DNA of 15,798 nucleotides from Flavobacteriales bacterium UBA5422 (GCA_002409405.1 DHNG01000006.1:160937-176734); one strand, 5' to 3'. Shown: positions 6,600 through 15,275, numbered from the stretch's first letter. Translations and numbers: made by a program. The notes: generated from the sequence alone by a model not told the origin.

Positions 6600-7760
6600 A
6601 TGTCAGATAACTTAAAAAGTGTAGAATACGGATTGGAGAAAATCTTTGAAGGAGCACAAGATTTCCTTCCGTTACTGGGAACAGATTATGTAGAATTTTA
6701 TGTAGGGAATGCCAAACAGGCTGCTCACTTCTACAAAACAGCATTCGGATTTCAATCACATGCATATGCAGGATTGGAAACAGGTGTGAAAGACCGTGCT
6801 TCTTATGTTTTGAAGCAAGACAAAATCCGTTTGGTACTGACAACCGCATTGAACAGCCAATCACCAATCGGAGAGCATGTTAAAAAACACGGAGACGGCG
6901 TGAAAATTGTTGCTTTGTGGGTGGAAGATGCACGAAAAGCATTCGAAGAAACAACGAAACGAGGAGCAAAAGTATACATGGAACCAACTGTAGAAAAAGA
7001 TGAGCACGGTGAAGTTGTTCGTGCCGGAATCTATACGTATGGTGAAACGGTTCACATGTTCGTTGAGCGCAAAAATTACACCGGAGAGTTTTTACCGGGA
7101 TATGTAAAATGGGAATCTGATTACAATCCTGTTCCGGTTGGATTGAAGTTTATCGACCACATGGTTGGGAACGTTGGTTGGAACCAAATGAATGTTTGGG
7201 TAAAATGGTACGAAGACGTGATGGGATTTGTCAACTTCCTTTCATTTGATGACAAACAGATTACAACCGAATACTCAGCATTGATGTCGAAGGTAATGTC
7301 GAACGGGAACGGACGTATCAAATTTCCGATCAACGAGCCCGCTGAAGGGAAAAAGCGTTCACAGATTGAAGAATACCTGGATTTCTATGAAGATGCGGGT
7401 GTACAACACATTGCGGTAGCAACAGATGACATCATCAAAACCGTTTCAGACATGCGTTCACGTGGTGTTGAATTCTTGAGCACACCTCCACAGGCATATT
7501 ACGATGCGATTCCTGACCGGTTGAAAGCACACATGTCTCGATTCAAAGAAGACATCAAGGAATTGCAAAAGCTGGGAATCATGATTGATGCAGATGAAGA
7601 AGGATATTTGTTGCAGATCTTTACAAAACCGGTAGAAGACCGTCCGACATTATTCTTTGAAATTATCCAGCGTATGGGTGCACGTGGTTTCGGAGCAGGA
7701 AACTTCAAAGCATTGTTTGAATCCATCGAACGAGAGCAAGAATTAAGAGGTACATTGTAA
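6600..7760 (+). CDS. hppD: 4-hydroxyphenylpyruvate dioxygenase
   Basis: Fe(II) enzyme of the vicinal-oxygen-chelate fold that turns 4-hydroxyphenylpyruvate into homogentisate, 386 residues, normal length. The N-terminal VOC half begins at about residue 25 (DYVEFYVGNAKQAAHFYKTAFGF). The C-terminal half carries the facial triad H187 (FIDHMVGNV), H270 (VQHIAVATDDI) and E354 (LFFEIIQR), with spacings (83 and 84) close to those of plant HPPD. The C-terminal GFGAGNFKALFESIEREQ is the closing-helix signature. It follows hmgA by 33 bases, so the two consecutive steps of tyrosine breakdown are encoded in reverse order in one unit. A strong terminator follows at 7781. Confidence 0.96.
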   Translation: MSDNLKSVEYGLEKIFEGAQDFLPLLGTDYVEFYVGNAKQAAHFYKTAFGFQSHAYAGLETGVKDRASYVLKQDKIRLVLTTALNSQSPIGEHVKKHGDGVKIVALWVEDARKAFEETTKRGAKVYMEPTVEKDEHGEVVRAGIYTYGETVHMFVERKNYTGEFLPGYVKWESDYNPVPVGLKFIDHMVGNVGWNQMNVWVKWYEDVMGFVNFLSFDDKQITTEYSALMSKVMSNGNGRIKFPINEPAEGKKRSQIEEYLDFYEDAGVQHIAVATDDIIKTVSDMRSRGVEFLSTPPQAYYDAIPDRLKAHMSRFKEDIKELQKLGIMIDADEEGYLLQIFTKPVEDRPTLFFEIIQRMGARGFGAGNFKALFESIEREQELRGTL

Positions 7761-7780
7761 CCTTCTGATTTTATCAATAA

Positions 7781-7813
7781 AAAAAGCCCCCGTCAATTGA
7801 CAGGGGCTTTTTT
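7781..7813. terminator. Bidirectional terminator between hppD and the thioredoxin gene
   Basis: AAAAAGCCCC (7781-7790) pairs with GGGGCTTTTT (7803-7812), and the loop contains the palindrome GTCAATTGAC. Runs of A and T flank the stem on both sides, so it serves hppD on the plus strand and the convergent thioredoxin gene on the minus strand. Confidence 0.92.
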
Positions 7814-7829
7814 ATTTTATCCTTTTCGA

Positions 7830-8291
7830 TTATTTTTTAACCGCTTCTTTTGCTACTGCGAGCAACTGTTCCGGAGTCACATACCCCAAGCTTTCTTTAA
7901 TCAATTCCCCTTTTCCGTTTACAAAAATCAATGTAGGGTACGCACGTACCTTAAACAAGCGCGCCAATTCAGGTCCTTCCGCATCTTTTTCCATTTCGAT
8001 CTTCAGGTTGATAAAATTGCTGTTGAAAAAATCACCTACTTCCTGGTTGGTAAATGTGTTTTTCGCCAGGTATTTACATGGTCCGCACCAAACCGTATAA
8101 CAGTCAACAAAAATAGGTTTACCAGTAGATGCTGACAATTTCAACGCATCCGCATAGGTCATTGAACTGAATTTGATTCCGACTTCCTCCTGTTTAACTG
8201 ATTGCTTTTCTTCTTGTTTTTCTTTCGGAAATGCAAATGCCATTGTAACTGCTGCTCCTAATAAAACCGTTAATCCTATAATCTTTCTCAT
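7830..8291 (-). CDS. Exported thioredoxin-family protein
   Basis: Periplasmic thioredoxin-fold protein, 153 residues from the chosen start. The ATG at 8291 is preferred to the one 10 codons upstream because it places a normal signal peptide at the N-terminus: MRKIIGLTVLLG, with cleavage probable after AFA at about residue 20. The active site is W68-C69-G70-P71-C72, and an extra cysteine is present at C64. The segment GKPIFVDCYTVWCGPC and the later AYPTLIFVNGKGE (cis-proline loop) match the thioredoxin_7/DsbD-like group. Likely role is disulfide reduction or thiol exchange outside the cytoplasm. It ends at the shared terminator and is divergent from menE. The partner protein is unknown. Confidence 0.9.
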   Translation of the reverse strand: MRKIIGLTVLLGAAVTMAFAFPKEKQEEKQSVKQEEVGIKFSSMTYADALKLSASTGKPIFVDCYTVWCGPCKYLAKNTFTNQEVGDFFNSNFINLKIEMEKDAEGPELARLFKVRAYPTLIFVNGKGELIKESLGYVTPEQLLAVAKEAVKK

Positions 8292-8375
8292 GTTTCCTGT
8301 TTTTACACTGTTTTTATACATCGATAATTATCCAAATTTGTTACTTTTAAACCAAATATCATTCCAATAATACGA

Positions 8376-9395
8376 ATGAATTTACAATTTCTGACAAATA
8401 ACGTACAAATAAAAGAGCGAGTTGCCTCATTTATCCATGAATGGGAGAACGATTCTTTATTTTTTGAAAGCAAAACATCCGGTTCAACAGGAATTCCGAA
8501 AATTATTCGCATTGAAAAAAAGCACGCTGCAGCATCTGCGAAAGCAACCGTTGATTTTCTAAAACTGCAACCTTCGGACAACTCCTTATTATGTCTGAAC
8601 CCGGAAACAATCGGTGGTAAAATGATGATTGTCCGGAGTTACATCAACGGAATGAATCTGTACGTTGAAGAACCGACCGCTAATCCGTTAAAAAATACCG
8701 ACATCCCATTTGATTTCATTGCCATTGCTCCAATTCAGCTGGTAGCTATCTTACAAGAGTCTCCAGAAAAACTAAGGCAAATTCGTTGCGTCATTGTCGG
8801 TGGTGGAGTCATCCCGGAAGCAACGGAGCAATTACTAAAACAAGAAAAAATCACTGTACTTCAAACATTTGGAATGACGGAAACCATTTCACACATTGCT
8901 CTGCGAAAAGTGGGGTATGAGCAGGAAAATTATTATACCACACTCAATGCGATCTCTATTCAGGATTCAAACGGAAATTTGTGCATTCACGCCCCACTTA
9001 TCGGGATTCCGGAACTCATTACAAATGATACCGTTGAAGTACTCAATGATCATCAATTCAGATGGATCGGCAGAACTGATTTTGTCATTAACAGCGGTGG
9101 TGTAAAGATCCAGGTGGAAGAACTGGAAAAACAACTGCAACAGTTCATTTCCCAAAAACTATTTGTACATGCAAAAAAAGATGAAAAGCTAGGAGAGAAA
9201 GTTGTTTTAATTGTAGAAGGACCGGAACAAGCTATTCTCACATCAAAAGTGTTTTATTCGTTCCTGGAAAACAGGTACCACATACCGAAAGAAGTTGGTT
9301 TTATTCCGAATTTCATTTTAACACCCAGCCACAAAATCAACCGAATTGCTAACTTTGGACAACTTCATGAGCACTGCTTTAAGCAAATATTATAA
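8376..9395 (+). CDS. menE: AMP-dependent ligase, probable o-succinylbenzoate-CoA ligase
   Basis: Compact ANL-superfamily adenylating enzyme of 339 residues. The phosphate loop is TSGSTGIPK (residues 34-42), the A5-type motif is G166-M-T-E-T170, the hinge region is G232-R-T-D235 followed by FVINSGGVKIQVEELE, and K320 in PSHKINR is the candidate catalytic lysine. The shortened N-terminal domain is typical of Bacteroidota MenE, which makes succinylbenzoyl-CoA for menaquinone. Other men genes are not visible here, so the specific substrate is an inference from family resemblance and size. TACTTTTA at 8342-8349 is a possible promoter element one base off consensus. Its 3' end overlaps the DnaJ-domain gene by 29 bases, suggesting joint expression. 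Confidence 0.82.
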   Translation: MNLQFLTNNVQIKERVASFIHEWENDSLFFESKTSGSTGIPKIIRIEKKHAAASAKATVDFLKLQPSDNSLLCLNPETIGGKMMIVRSYINGMNLYVEEPTANPLKNTDIPFDFIAIAPIQLVAILQESPEKLRQIRCVIVGGGVIPEATEQLLKQEKITVLQTFGMTETISHIALRKVGYEQENYYTTLNAISIQDSNGNLCIHAPLIGIPELITNDTVEVLNDHQFRWIGRTDFVINSGGVKIQVEELEKQLQQFISQKLFVHAKKDEKLGEKVVLIVEGPEQAILTSKVFYSFLENRYHIPKEVGFIPNFILTPSHKINRIANFGQLHEHCFKQIL

Positions 9396-10227
9396 GTTAT
9401 TCGGTCTTCCCGAAACCGCTACTCAAGCTGAGATCAAGCGAAAATACAGACAGTTGGCCATGCGGTATCATCCGGATAAGACCGGTGGTGACGACAGGTT
9501 ATTTATGGAAATCAAAGAAGCGTATGAATACCTGTCCGGGCAAAAAACAGTTAACCAACAACAGACGCATACCTACTCTCCTACCAGAAGTACCAGTCAG
9601 GCACGGCAACAATCCAATGAGGAGCGGATTAAACAAGCACAGCAACGAAAAAAAGATACGGCTTACAAAGAACACATTGAAAATGAGCGTTATTTTCAAA
9701 AACTTACTTCGGGCCCTCGCTGGCGAGTGTTAAAACTGGTATCAAAAATTGGAGCGATTCTCTTTTTTATGCTGATCGTTGATCTGTTTCTTCCCAAACG
9801 ATACACCCCGAAACGAATTATTGCGTATGACAAACAAAACATCGGAGGACTCGATTCGGATGCAGGTGTGAAAAAGGTATTTTTTGATTCCGGAGAAACC
9901 TATTATGTTGAGAATTTCTATTCCATTTATTCTGCGGATCCGGATGTCATCCTGGTAAAATCAGCTATCTTTCACAATGAAATCGGGTTCATTCCAACCT
10001 ATGGATCAGACACAACAATCTACCGGATTCAGTACAGCATCGGTGCGCATGCATATATCCTTTCCCCGTTTTTTTTACTTCCTCTTTGCATTGTGTTATT
10101 CAAACGGAAAACTTACACATTCACCCTGTTTTATTTCCTGAGTCTATTCATTTCCACTCCATTGATTCTACTGTTTCTCTTCAGCGGTAACAGATGGCTT
10201 CACCTGGTTACTTTCGGTTATCTTTAA
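9367..10227 (+). CDS. Membrane-anchored DnaJ-domain protein
   Basis: 286-residue protein that begins with a J domain: SKYYKLFGLPETATQAEIKR, with H35-P-D37 in the loop and the last helix near residue 60. After a polar Q/R-rich linker (about 60-118) comes a hydrophobic segment at about 122-142, a soluble stretch, then two more at about 228-245 and 250-273. The J domain should recruit DnaK to the cytoplasmic face of the inner membrane; there is no zinc or client-binding domain of DnaJ itself. The ATG at 9367 is chosen because the J domain starts directly after it; an ATG at 9346 would only lengthen the overlap with menE. It overlaps menE by 29 bases and its stop touches the stop of the convergent helicase with no gap. 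Client unknown. Confidence 0.85.
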   Translation: MSTALSKYYKLFGLPETATQAEIKRKYRQLAMRYHPDKTGGDDRLFMEIKEAYEYLSGQKTVNQQQTHTYSPTRSTSQARQQSNEERIKQAQQRKKDTAYKEHIENERYFQKLTSGPRWRVLKLVSKIGAILFFMLIVDLFLPKRYTPKRIIAYDKQNIGGLDSDAGVKKVFFDSGETYYVENFYSIYSADPDVILVKSAIFHNEIGFIPTYGSDTTIYRIQYSIGAHAYILSPFFLLPLCIVLFKRKTYTFTLFYFLSLFISTPLILLFLFSGNRWLHLVTFGYL

Positions 10228-12540
10228 TCAACGAAGTAAATGTGCCTGGTACAAACGAATTTGCTCGTATGAGATGTTTTCTCCTGCCAGTTCCTTTATC
10301 TCGGAAAGTTGTAATTCTTTTGTTCCGATAATCCGTTTCAGATACGTATAAGTTTCTTCATCCATCACCTGTAGAATATCCAGCTTTTCATTTTTAATCA
10401 GTTGCGACAAATGTCCGTAGATTGTTCCTTTTGATAATTGTCGTTTGGACGCGATCTCTTCAACCGTCAAACCTATTTCAAAGTATTCAAGGGTTTGCTC
10501 AATTGTTGGTTTCTTTTTTTCTTTCGGCCCGGATTTCTTTTTCTTCGTTTCTTTTTGAAAGAACAAGCTCTCTTCTTCTTCATCCTGATTGGTTGCCATG
10601 AACAATTCTGCATTGCTGACCAACGTGTGTTTCACCTTCGCGATACGAGCAATTTTATAGTTCAGAATGTCCTCTCCAAAGCATGTTTTCTTGTCAATCG
10701 CTTTCCCCAGCACAATGTGTTCAACGATAACCGCTGTCTTTTTAATCGTTAAAATTGTTTCGAGTAACAACTCTTCCAATTCTTGTAATTCTTCGACCAA
10801 GACCTTTGACTTTTTTACCCGATTGAGTTCCATCATTTTTTTAATCAACGAGGAATAAACAGTATCTAAAATCGGGAAAAAGTAATTGACAGAGGCGTGT
10901 ACCCGTTCCAAAATCTTTTCTGTGTTGTATGCAGGAGAATGAAACAATGCCTCTAATTGTCCTCTGAATTTTCGCGCCGGCTCCAACGTACTCTGAATGG
11001 AATAATTTTGTGCTGTAATCCAGGTATAATTTTCTCCTTTCAACGACTTTTTAGGTTGCAGCGCGTAACTATTTTCATGTGTCGCCCATTTAGATGCCAT
11101 TTCCAACCAATCATACGTTTTTGTCAATCTTCTGAATAATTCCTGTTTAACCGCATATGGCAACAATTCAGCCAGTCGGTCTTCATTTTCAGACTGCTCA
11201 CTGTAACGAACAATCGACGCATCGGTATTAATTCCGTTGATTTTCATTGGTTTTAACATCACGAGTCCGTCAAGCGAACGCAGTCGTGACAATGCCACGT
11301 ATGCCTGCCCCGGAGCAAAAACATCAGACACATCCAATACCGCTTTATCGAATGTCAATCCCTGGCTCTTGTGAACAGTAATCGCCCAGGCCAATTTCAA
11401 TGGAAAATGCACAAACGTCCCAATAACTTCTTCCTCGATTTCTCCTGTCGTTTCATTATTGGTGTACCGGATATTTTCCCATTCGTAGCGCTGCACTTCA
11501 ATTCTTTTTTTGTCCTCAATGCATTCAACGACCACATCAAACTGGTTGATTTCGGTAACAATGGCCATTTTACCATTGTAGTATAGTTTTTCAAAAGAAA
11601 GGTCATTTTTCAAAAACATTACCTGTGCACCTTTTTTCAATTGAAGTTCTGGTTCTACGGGGTAAATATGTGGTGGAAAATCTCCTGTAATTTCCGTATT
11701 ATATGTGAATGCTTTCCCCTGGAGTTGTTCCAACGCTTTTTGGTTGATCACATCTGCCTTGTGGTTATGTGTTGTAAGTGTAATGTATCCTTTTTGTTCA
11801 GAAGCCTCAAAGGTTGTATTTACCTTTTCGTTGATGATCATCAGTCCTTCCGTATTCAACTGATTGGTTCGCAACTGGTTTAAAACTTCAATAAACACCT
11901 GATCTTGCTGGCGGTATATTTTTTTCAATTCCACGTATACCGGAGGTTGTTCCTGCAACACAAGGGCATTAAAAAAATGAATTCCCGCATAATACTTATT
12001 CAACTGCGCCCATTCTTCGGGTTTGATGACCGGAGGAAGCTGGTGCAAATCCCCGATAAACAATACCTGAACCCCACCAAACGGCTCATTGATTCGCCGG
12101 ATATTTCGCAGCACCCAATCCATCGCATCCAGCACATCTGCCCGAAGCATACTCACTTCGTCGATGATCAGTAATTCCAATGCGCGCATCAGTTGCTGCC
12201 TTTTTTTATTGTGCCGGAAATGACGCAGTAATGTTGTCTTGCTTTCCAGTTTCACCTGGTTGGAAATGTACATTTCATTGATAAAATCCGGGATAAATCC
12301 CCCGAAAGGAAGCTGAAAAAATGAATGAATGGTAACTCCCCCTGCATTTAATGCGGCAATTCCTGTCGGAGCAACAATAACAGCCTGTTTGTGCGTGGAA
12401 TCAATGAGTTTTTTAAGAAATGTTGTTTTTCCTGTACCTGCTTTACCTGTCAGGAAAACGGATTGATTCGTGAGGTTAATAAATTGTTCGGCAAATTCCT
12501 GCGGTTCTGTCATCTTCATGGGTGAGCATTCGTTTTCCAT
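10228..12540 (-). CDS. Pif1/RecD-like SF1 helicase with C-terminal HTH
   Basis: 770-residue DNA helicase of superfamily 1B. Walker A is GKAGTGKTT (residues 32-40), followed by the motif APTGIAALNAGG (57-68). Walker B is IIDEVS (125-130), motif III is GDLHQLPP (163-170), and the C-terminal RecA lobe carries WAITVHKSQGLTF and the arginine-bearing QAYVALSRLRSL. The C-terminal third is outside the helicase core, rich in Lys/Glu, and contains a helix-turn-helix (TVEEIASKRQLSKGTIYGHL) of the helicase-associated HTH_40 type. Probable roles are unwinding G-quadruplex or replication/recombination intermediates. It lies 61 bases after lptC on the same strand, beyond a weak terminator, so it may have its own promoter. 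The start ATG at 12540 could also be one of two nearby ATGs (codons 8 and 10). Confidence 0.88.
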   Translation of the reverse strand: MENECSPMKMTEPQEFAEQFINLTNQSVFLTGKAGTGKTTFLKKLIDSTHKQAVIVAPTGIAALNAGGVTIHSFFQLPFGGFIPDFINEMYISNQVKLESKTTLLRHFRHNKKRQQLMRALELLIIDEVSMLRADVLDAMDWVLRNIRRINEPFGGVQVLFIGDLHQLPPVIKPEEWAQLNKYYAGIHFFNALVLQEQPPVYVELKKIYRQQDQVFIEVLNQLRTNQLNTEGLMIINEKVNTTFEASEQKGYITLTTHNHKADVINQKALEQLQGKAFTYNTEITGDFPPHIYPVEPELQLKKGAQVMFLKNDLSFEKLYYNGKMAIVTEINQFDVVVECIEDKKRIEVQRYEWENIRYTNNETTGEIEEEVIGTFVHFPLKLAWAITVHKSQGLTFDKAVLDVSDVFAPGQAYVALSRLRSLDGLVMLKPMKINGINTDASIVRYSEQSENEDRLAELLPYAVKQELFRRLTKTYDWLEMASKWATHENSYALQPKKSLKGENYTWITAQNYSIQSTLEPARKFRGQLEALFHSPAYNTEKILERVHASVNYFFPILDTVYSSLIKKMMELNRVKKSKVLVEELQELEELLLETILTIKKTAVIVEHIVLGKAIDKKTCFGEDILNYKIARIAKVKHTLVSNAELFMATNQDEEEESLFFQKETKKKKSGPKEKKKPTIEQTLEYFEIGLTVEEIASKRQLSKGTIYGHLSQLIKNEKLDILQVMDEETYTYLKRIIGTKELQLSEIKELAGENISYEQIRLYQAHLLR

Positions 12541-12551
12541 TTAAGTTAATG

Positions 12552-12571
12552 AAAAATACCCTTTCGGGGCA
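12552..12571 (-). terminator. Weak terminator-like hairpin after lptC
   Basis: On the minus strand TGCCC-CGAAA-GGGTA forms a 5-bp stem (one G-T pair) followed by a short T run. It lies between lptC and the helicase. It may only partly end transcription, so read-through into the helicase is possible. Confidence 0.35.
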
Positions 12572-12601
12572 AGCTCTTTTTTATTTTTTTTCAAAAACCA
12601 G

Positions 12602-13150
12602 TTACTTCTGGTCAAATTCGTACGCTCCTCTCGGGTCAGTAATTTTATAGCTTGTAAAATCCTGCTTTGCACGCAGACTGGTTCCGAAAGCTTTCCCCTT
12701 GGGAGAAATCAATCGTACATTCTCATCTGTATAAATTGTACTATCTGACTGATTCCAGTAAAGAATACTTGTATACATCGTCCGTTTATCTGCATGATTG
12801 ACCAGTTTCACCGAATCTTTCACAAACATCTTTCCTGTTTCGTGATCCACTTCTCCGTATTTCGCGGTGAGTGTCGTCGTTATTTTCCCCTGGTCATCAT
12901 AAAAATCGACTTTCAGGCTATCTTTCAACTTCGTTGTGTGCGGTTTGGTATACGTTTCAGCATGTACAGCGAAAATATTGAGTTTGGCATATCCTGAATC
13001 TGCATAATAGATATTCAAATTCACCGATACTTCATTGGGAGCCTTCGAATCGTAGGTAATTTTCTTGATCTTGTCCAGATCGTTGGTACAGGAAAACAAA
13101 ACAAGCAATGTCAGTAATCCTCCCCACAATCGTATTGATCCGGACTGCAT
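12602..13150 (-). CDS. lptC: LPS export ABC transporter periplasmic protein LptC
   Basis: 182-residue envelope protein of the LptC/OstA-like family, which passes lipopolysaccharide from the LptBFG transporter to LptA. The N-terminus has a short hydrophobic segment ending in lipobox LVLFSC (C21), so it is probably a lipoprotein, unlike the membrane-anchored E. coli LptC. The rest is beta-jellyroll repeats: KVDFYDDQGKITTTLTAKYGEVD, then VKDSVKLVN, TSILYWNQSDSTIYTDENVRLISPKG and a final AYEFDQK, all typical. The ATG at 13150 is chosen because it lies 5 bases after the upstream stop and sets the signal correctly; an in-frame ATG 11 codons earlier overlaps the upstream gene. It belongs to the coaX-outer membrane protein-lptC operon. 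Confidence 0.87.
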   Translation of the reverse strand: MQSGSIRLWGGLLTLLVLFSCTNDLDKIKKITYDSKAPNEVSVNLNIYYADSGYAKLNIFAVHAETYTKPHTTKLKDSLKVDFYDDQGKITTTLTAKYGEVDHETGKMFVKDSVKLVNHADKRTMYTSILYWNQSDSTIYTDENVRLISPKGKAFGTSLRAKQDFTSYKITDPRGAYEFDQK

Positions 13151-13155
13151 GCTGA

Positions 13156-14514
13156 TTAATCCAGTTTTCGTTTCACAAACCATCGGTCGTTGATGCTCGG
13201 TGCGATCAGAATTCCGATATTTACCGAAACAAATGTTTCGTTTGTCGCTCCGGGTTGATTGTTCCCCCTCTTCCCTACTCCAACACCTAATTGAACGGAA
13301 GAATCCAGACGCTTGTCAACTAAAACAGGGATTCCGAAACCAGCTGTTGCCGCCCATTCGTTCAATTGCACACCATTGTAGATGTATGGCAACACATTGC
13401 TGTAAAAACCGACTCTGTAATTAATCCGTTCAAAAAACTTCGGCATTAAATTTCCGAAATACTGTGTTTCCGGGATGTATTGAATTCCAACCTGGAATCC
13501 TGAAGAATTTTTAAGGTTGTATGAAAAAGATGTATCGCTGTAGTTTTCACGGTACTTTGACCAATCTGTTGCTGAATAGCTTGCTGCCACCATCAACTGA
13601 GAATTGCGCTCGCTTCCGTCTTTCTTGGTCATCTTCAATGTTTTTGAATATGAAAACCCGGCAGTATAACTGGATGCGAAAAGAATCTTCCCTTTCAACT
13701 CTCCCGATTCCGTCAGCAATTGGTAAGTATTCGGATTGCTCACGTCACTTGCGGAATAAGATAATTGGCGGTTATACGAAGAGCGAATTTGTTGCTGTGG
13801 TTCGTACGTTCCCCCAACCGAAATTGTGTGCCCGTTCTTGATACGGTATTGAATTAACGTTCCTAAATCATAGTGAAATGAACGCAAGTGCTGATTTCTT
13901 GTTTCCACTCCTCCAGCTTTCGTCGTTGCCGTTTCGATGGAACTGCGTCGTTCATCCTGTACCGTTCCGAACAAACCTCCTACGTTCCCTCCTACTGACC
14001 ATTTAAAGGATTCAAAGTTCAGAATATTGACAGAAAACCCGATAAATGCTTTATTTAGTGTACCGTTCCCCATGTAATCATAGCGAATGGAATCTTCCAT
14101 TAACAAGTATTTTTCAGTAATTGAGTACGATTTTTTGTACACCGGTTTCAATCCGAAGGCCAACCCGAATCGTTTTGCGAACGAAAGTCCGAAAGCGATT
14201 TCGGAAATATTGGAAGAAGAATTAAATTCTTTAACTGAGTCCGCCTGATTGAACGACAACCTGGTGGAGAATCCGACAGAAAAAATCGGGAACTGGTGAC
14301 GTAAATACGAATAAGTCGCCGGATTGGATGTATTTAACACGGAAGGATAGGCATACGTAACCGACTGATTCCCCATTCCTGAAAAGACCGGATGTAGTGA
14401 ATTAAGACGCTCGCCAACACCTGAAGACGAATAAGGAAAGTTAGTTTGAGCAGCTACTCCGTATGTTACAGAGACCATCACTATCAATAAAAATCTATTG
14501 AACATTGAATACAT
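13156..14514 (-). CDS. Outer membrane beta-barrel protein
   Basis: 452-residue exported protein with a clear signal peptide (MFNRFLLIVMVSVTYG, cleavage likely after AAQ near residue 23). The mature part alternates short amphipathic strands with aromatic ends, the pattern of a FadL/OmpP1/PorV-like barrel of Bacteroidota: PSVLNTSNPATYSYL near the N-terminus, FGLSFAKRFGLAFGLKP in the middle, and a NYRVGFYSNVLPYIYNG strand followed by SVNIGILI near the end. Substrate is unknown. It overlaps the coaX stop by 20 bases (11 if the ATG at codon 4 is used) and is followed by lptC after 5 bases, so the three genes form one operon. Such a barrel is found in this position in related genomes by recollection, not by search. 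Confidence 0.78.
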   Translation of the reverse strand: MYSMFNRFLLIVMVSVTYGVAAQTNFPYSSSGVGERLNSLHPVFSGMGNQSVTYAYPSVLNTSNPATYSYLRHQFPIFSVGFSTRLSFNQADSVKEFNSSSNISEIAFGLSFAKRFGLAFGLKPVYKKSYSITEKYLLMEDSIRYDYMGNGTLNKAFIGFSVNILNFESFKWSVGGNVGGLFGTVQDERRSSIETATTKAGGVETRNQHLRSFHYDLGTLIQYRIKNGHTISVGGTYEPQQQIRSSYNRQLSYSASDVSNPNTYQLLTESGELKGKILFASSYTAGFSYSKTLKMTKKDGSERNSQLMVAASYSATDWSKYRENYSDTSFSYNLKNSSGFQVGIQYIPETQYFGNLMPKFFERINYRVGFYSNVLPYIYNGVQLNEWAATAGFGIPVLVDKRLDSSVQLGVGVGKRGNNQPGATNETFVSVNIGILIAPSINDRWFVKRKLD

Positions 14515-15229
14515 ATATTTGATAAAGCCCTTCCAGGGTTAAATTTTTGTTTGCAAAGATGTTATTTTTTGTTTCCAAATCAAAGTATTTCGCATCTCCG
14601 CCGGTCACAAAAATAGTTAATGATTCATATTTTTGTTCATAACGGGCAATCAAACCATTTATTTCAGCCTGCATCCCGTTGATGACTCCGGAGTGCATCG
14701 ATTCTTTTGTTGACTTTCCGATCAATTCAGCTTTTCCGGTTTCACTGATCAGCGGAAGGTTCGCTGTATAATCATTCAGTGACTGGTAGCGCAAGCGGAC
14801 TCCCGGGCTGATTGATCCTCCTTCGTACACACCGTCCTGTGTTACCACATCCAGTTTAATACATGTTCCGACGTCCACAACTACTATATTCGTGTTTTTT
14901 CCGGCTTGATTCCATGCACCTACCGCGTTACACAACCGATCTTTCCCTACTGTTTCAGGTGTATTATAATGTAACAAAACCGGTAAATTCATTTCCAGAT
15001 CGAATTGTTTTAACAGTGGAAAACGCTTTTTGAAGTCCTCATTTTGCTCTTTTGAGAGCACAGAAGAGAAAATTCCTTCGCATTTTTCGATTTCTTTTTT
15101 CAATGAATCATTTTCCAGCACATCTGTCCAGGAAACACGTTTCACTTCGGTTAACTCATTGTTAATGAAACAACCAATTTTCACATACGAGTTACCGAGA
15201 TCCACGGCAAGTATCTGTTTTTTTTCCAT
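14495..15229 (-). CDS. coaX: Type III pantothenate kinase
   Basis: First enzyme of CoA synthesis (pantothenate phosphorylation), 244 residues, normal for type III enzymes, which belong to the ASKHA fold and are not inhibited by CoA. Visible motifs are the N-terminal phosphate loop ILAVDLGNSYVKIG with D10, G95-K-D-R98, D119-V-G-T122 with the following CIKLDVV, GGSISPG (137-143) and TGGDA (209-213). It is the first gene of the coaX-OMP-lptC operon. A full match to the Bacteroidota -7 element (TATCTTTG on the minus strand, 15239-15246) lies only 9 bases before the ATG, so the message may be almost leaderless. Function is secure from the motif set. Confidence 0.95.
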   Translation of the reverse strand: MEKKQILAVDLGNSYVKIGCFINNELTEVKRVSWTDVLENDSLKKEIEKCEGIFSSVLSKEQNEDFKKRFPLLKQFDLEMNLPVLLHYNTPETVGKDRLCNAVGAWNQAGKNTNIVVVDVGTCIKLDVVTQDGVYEGGSISPGVRLRYQSLNDYTANLPLISETGKAELIGKSTKESMHSGVINGMQAEINGLIARYEQKYESLTIFVTGGDAKYFDLETKNNIFANKNLTLEGLYQIYVFNVQ

Positions 15230-15238
15230 TTCTGATCA

Positions 15239-15246
15239 CAAAGATA
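15239..15246 (-). promoter_or_regulatory. Promoter -7 element for coaX (TATCTTTG)
   Basis: On the minus strand TATCTTTG fully matches TAnnTTTG. The coaX ATG begins 9 bases downstream, implying a 5' leader of only a few bases. A good -33 TTG is not seen at the usual distance (TTTC about 21 bases upstream is the closest). Confidence 0.45.
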
Positions 15247-15275
15247 GAAATTTCAATTATTTTTTTTGAAAACGC

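Noticed and set aside
5988..6867. Several minus-strand open frames of 75-121 codons over hmgA and hppD
   Set aside because: They are shadows of two well-supported genes, with no domain and no start context.
7792..7801. GTCAATTGAC palindrome as an operator
   Set aside because: It is the loop of the terminator hairpin between convergent genes and is not near a promoter.
8292..8375. Perfect promoter elements in the divergent thioredoxin/menE gap
   Set aside because: Only a one-mismatch TACTTTTA is present on the plus strand and nothing convincing on the minus strand, so no separate feature is listed.
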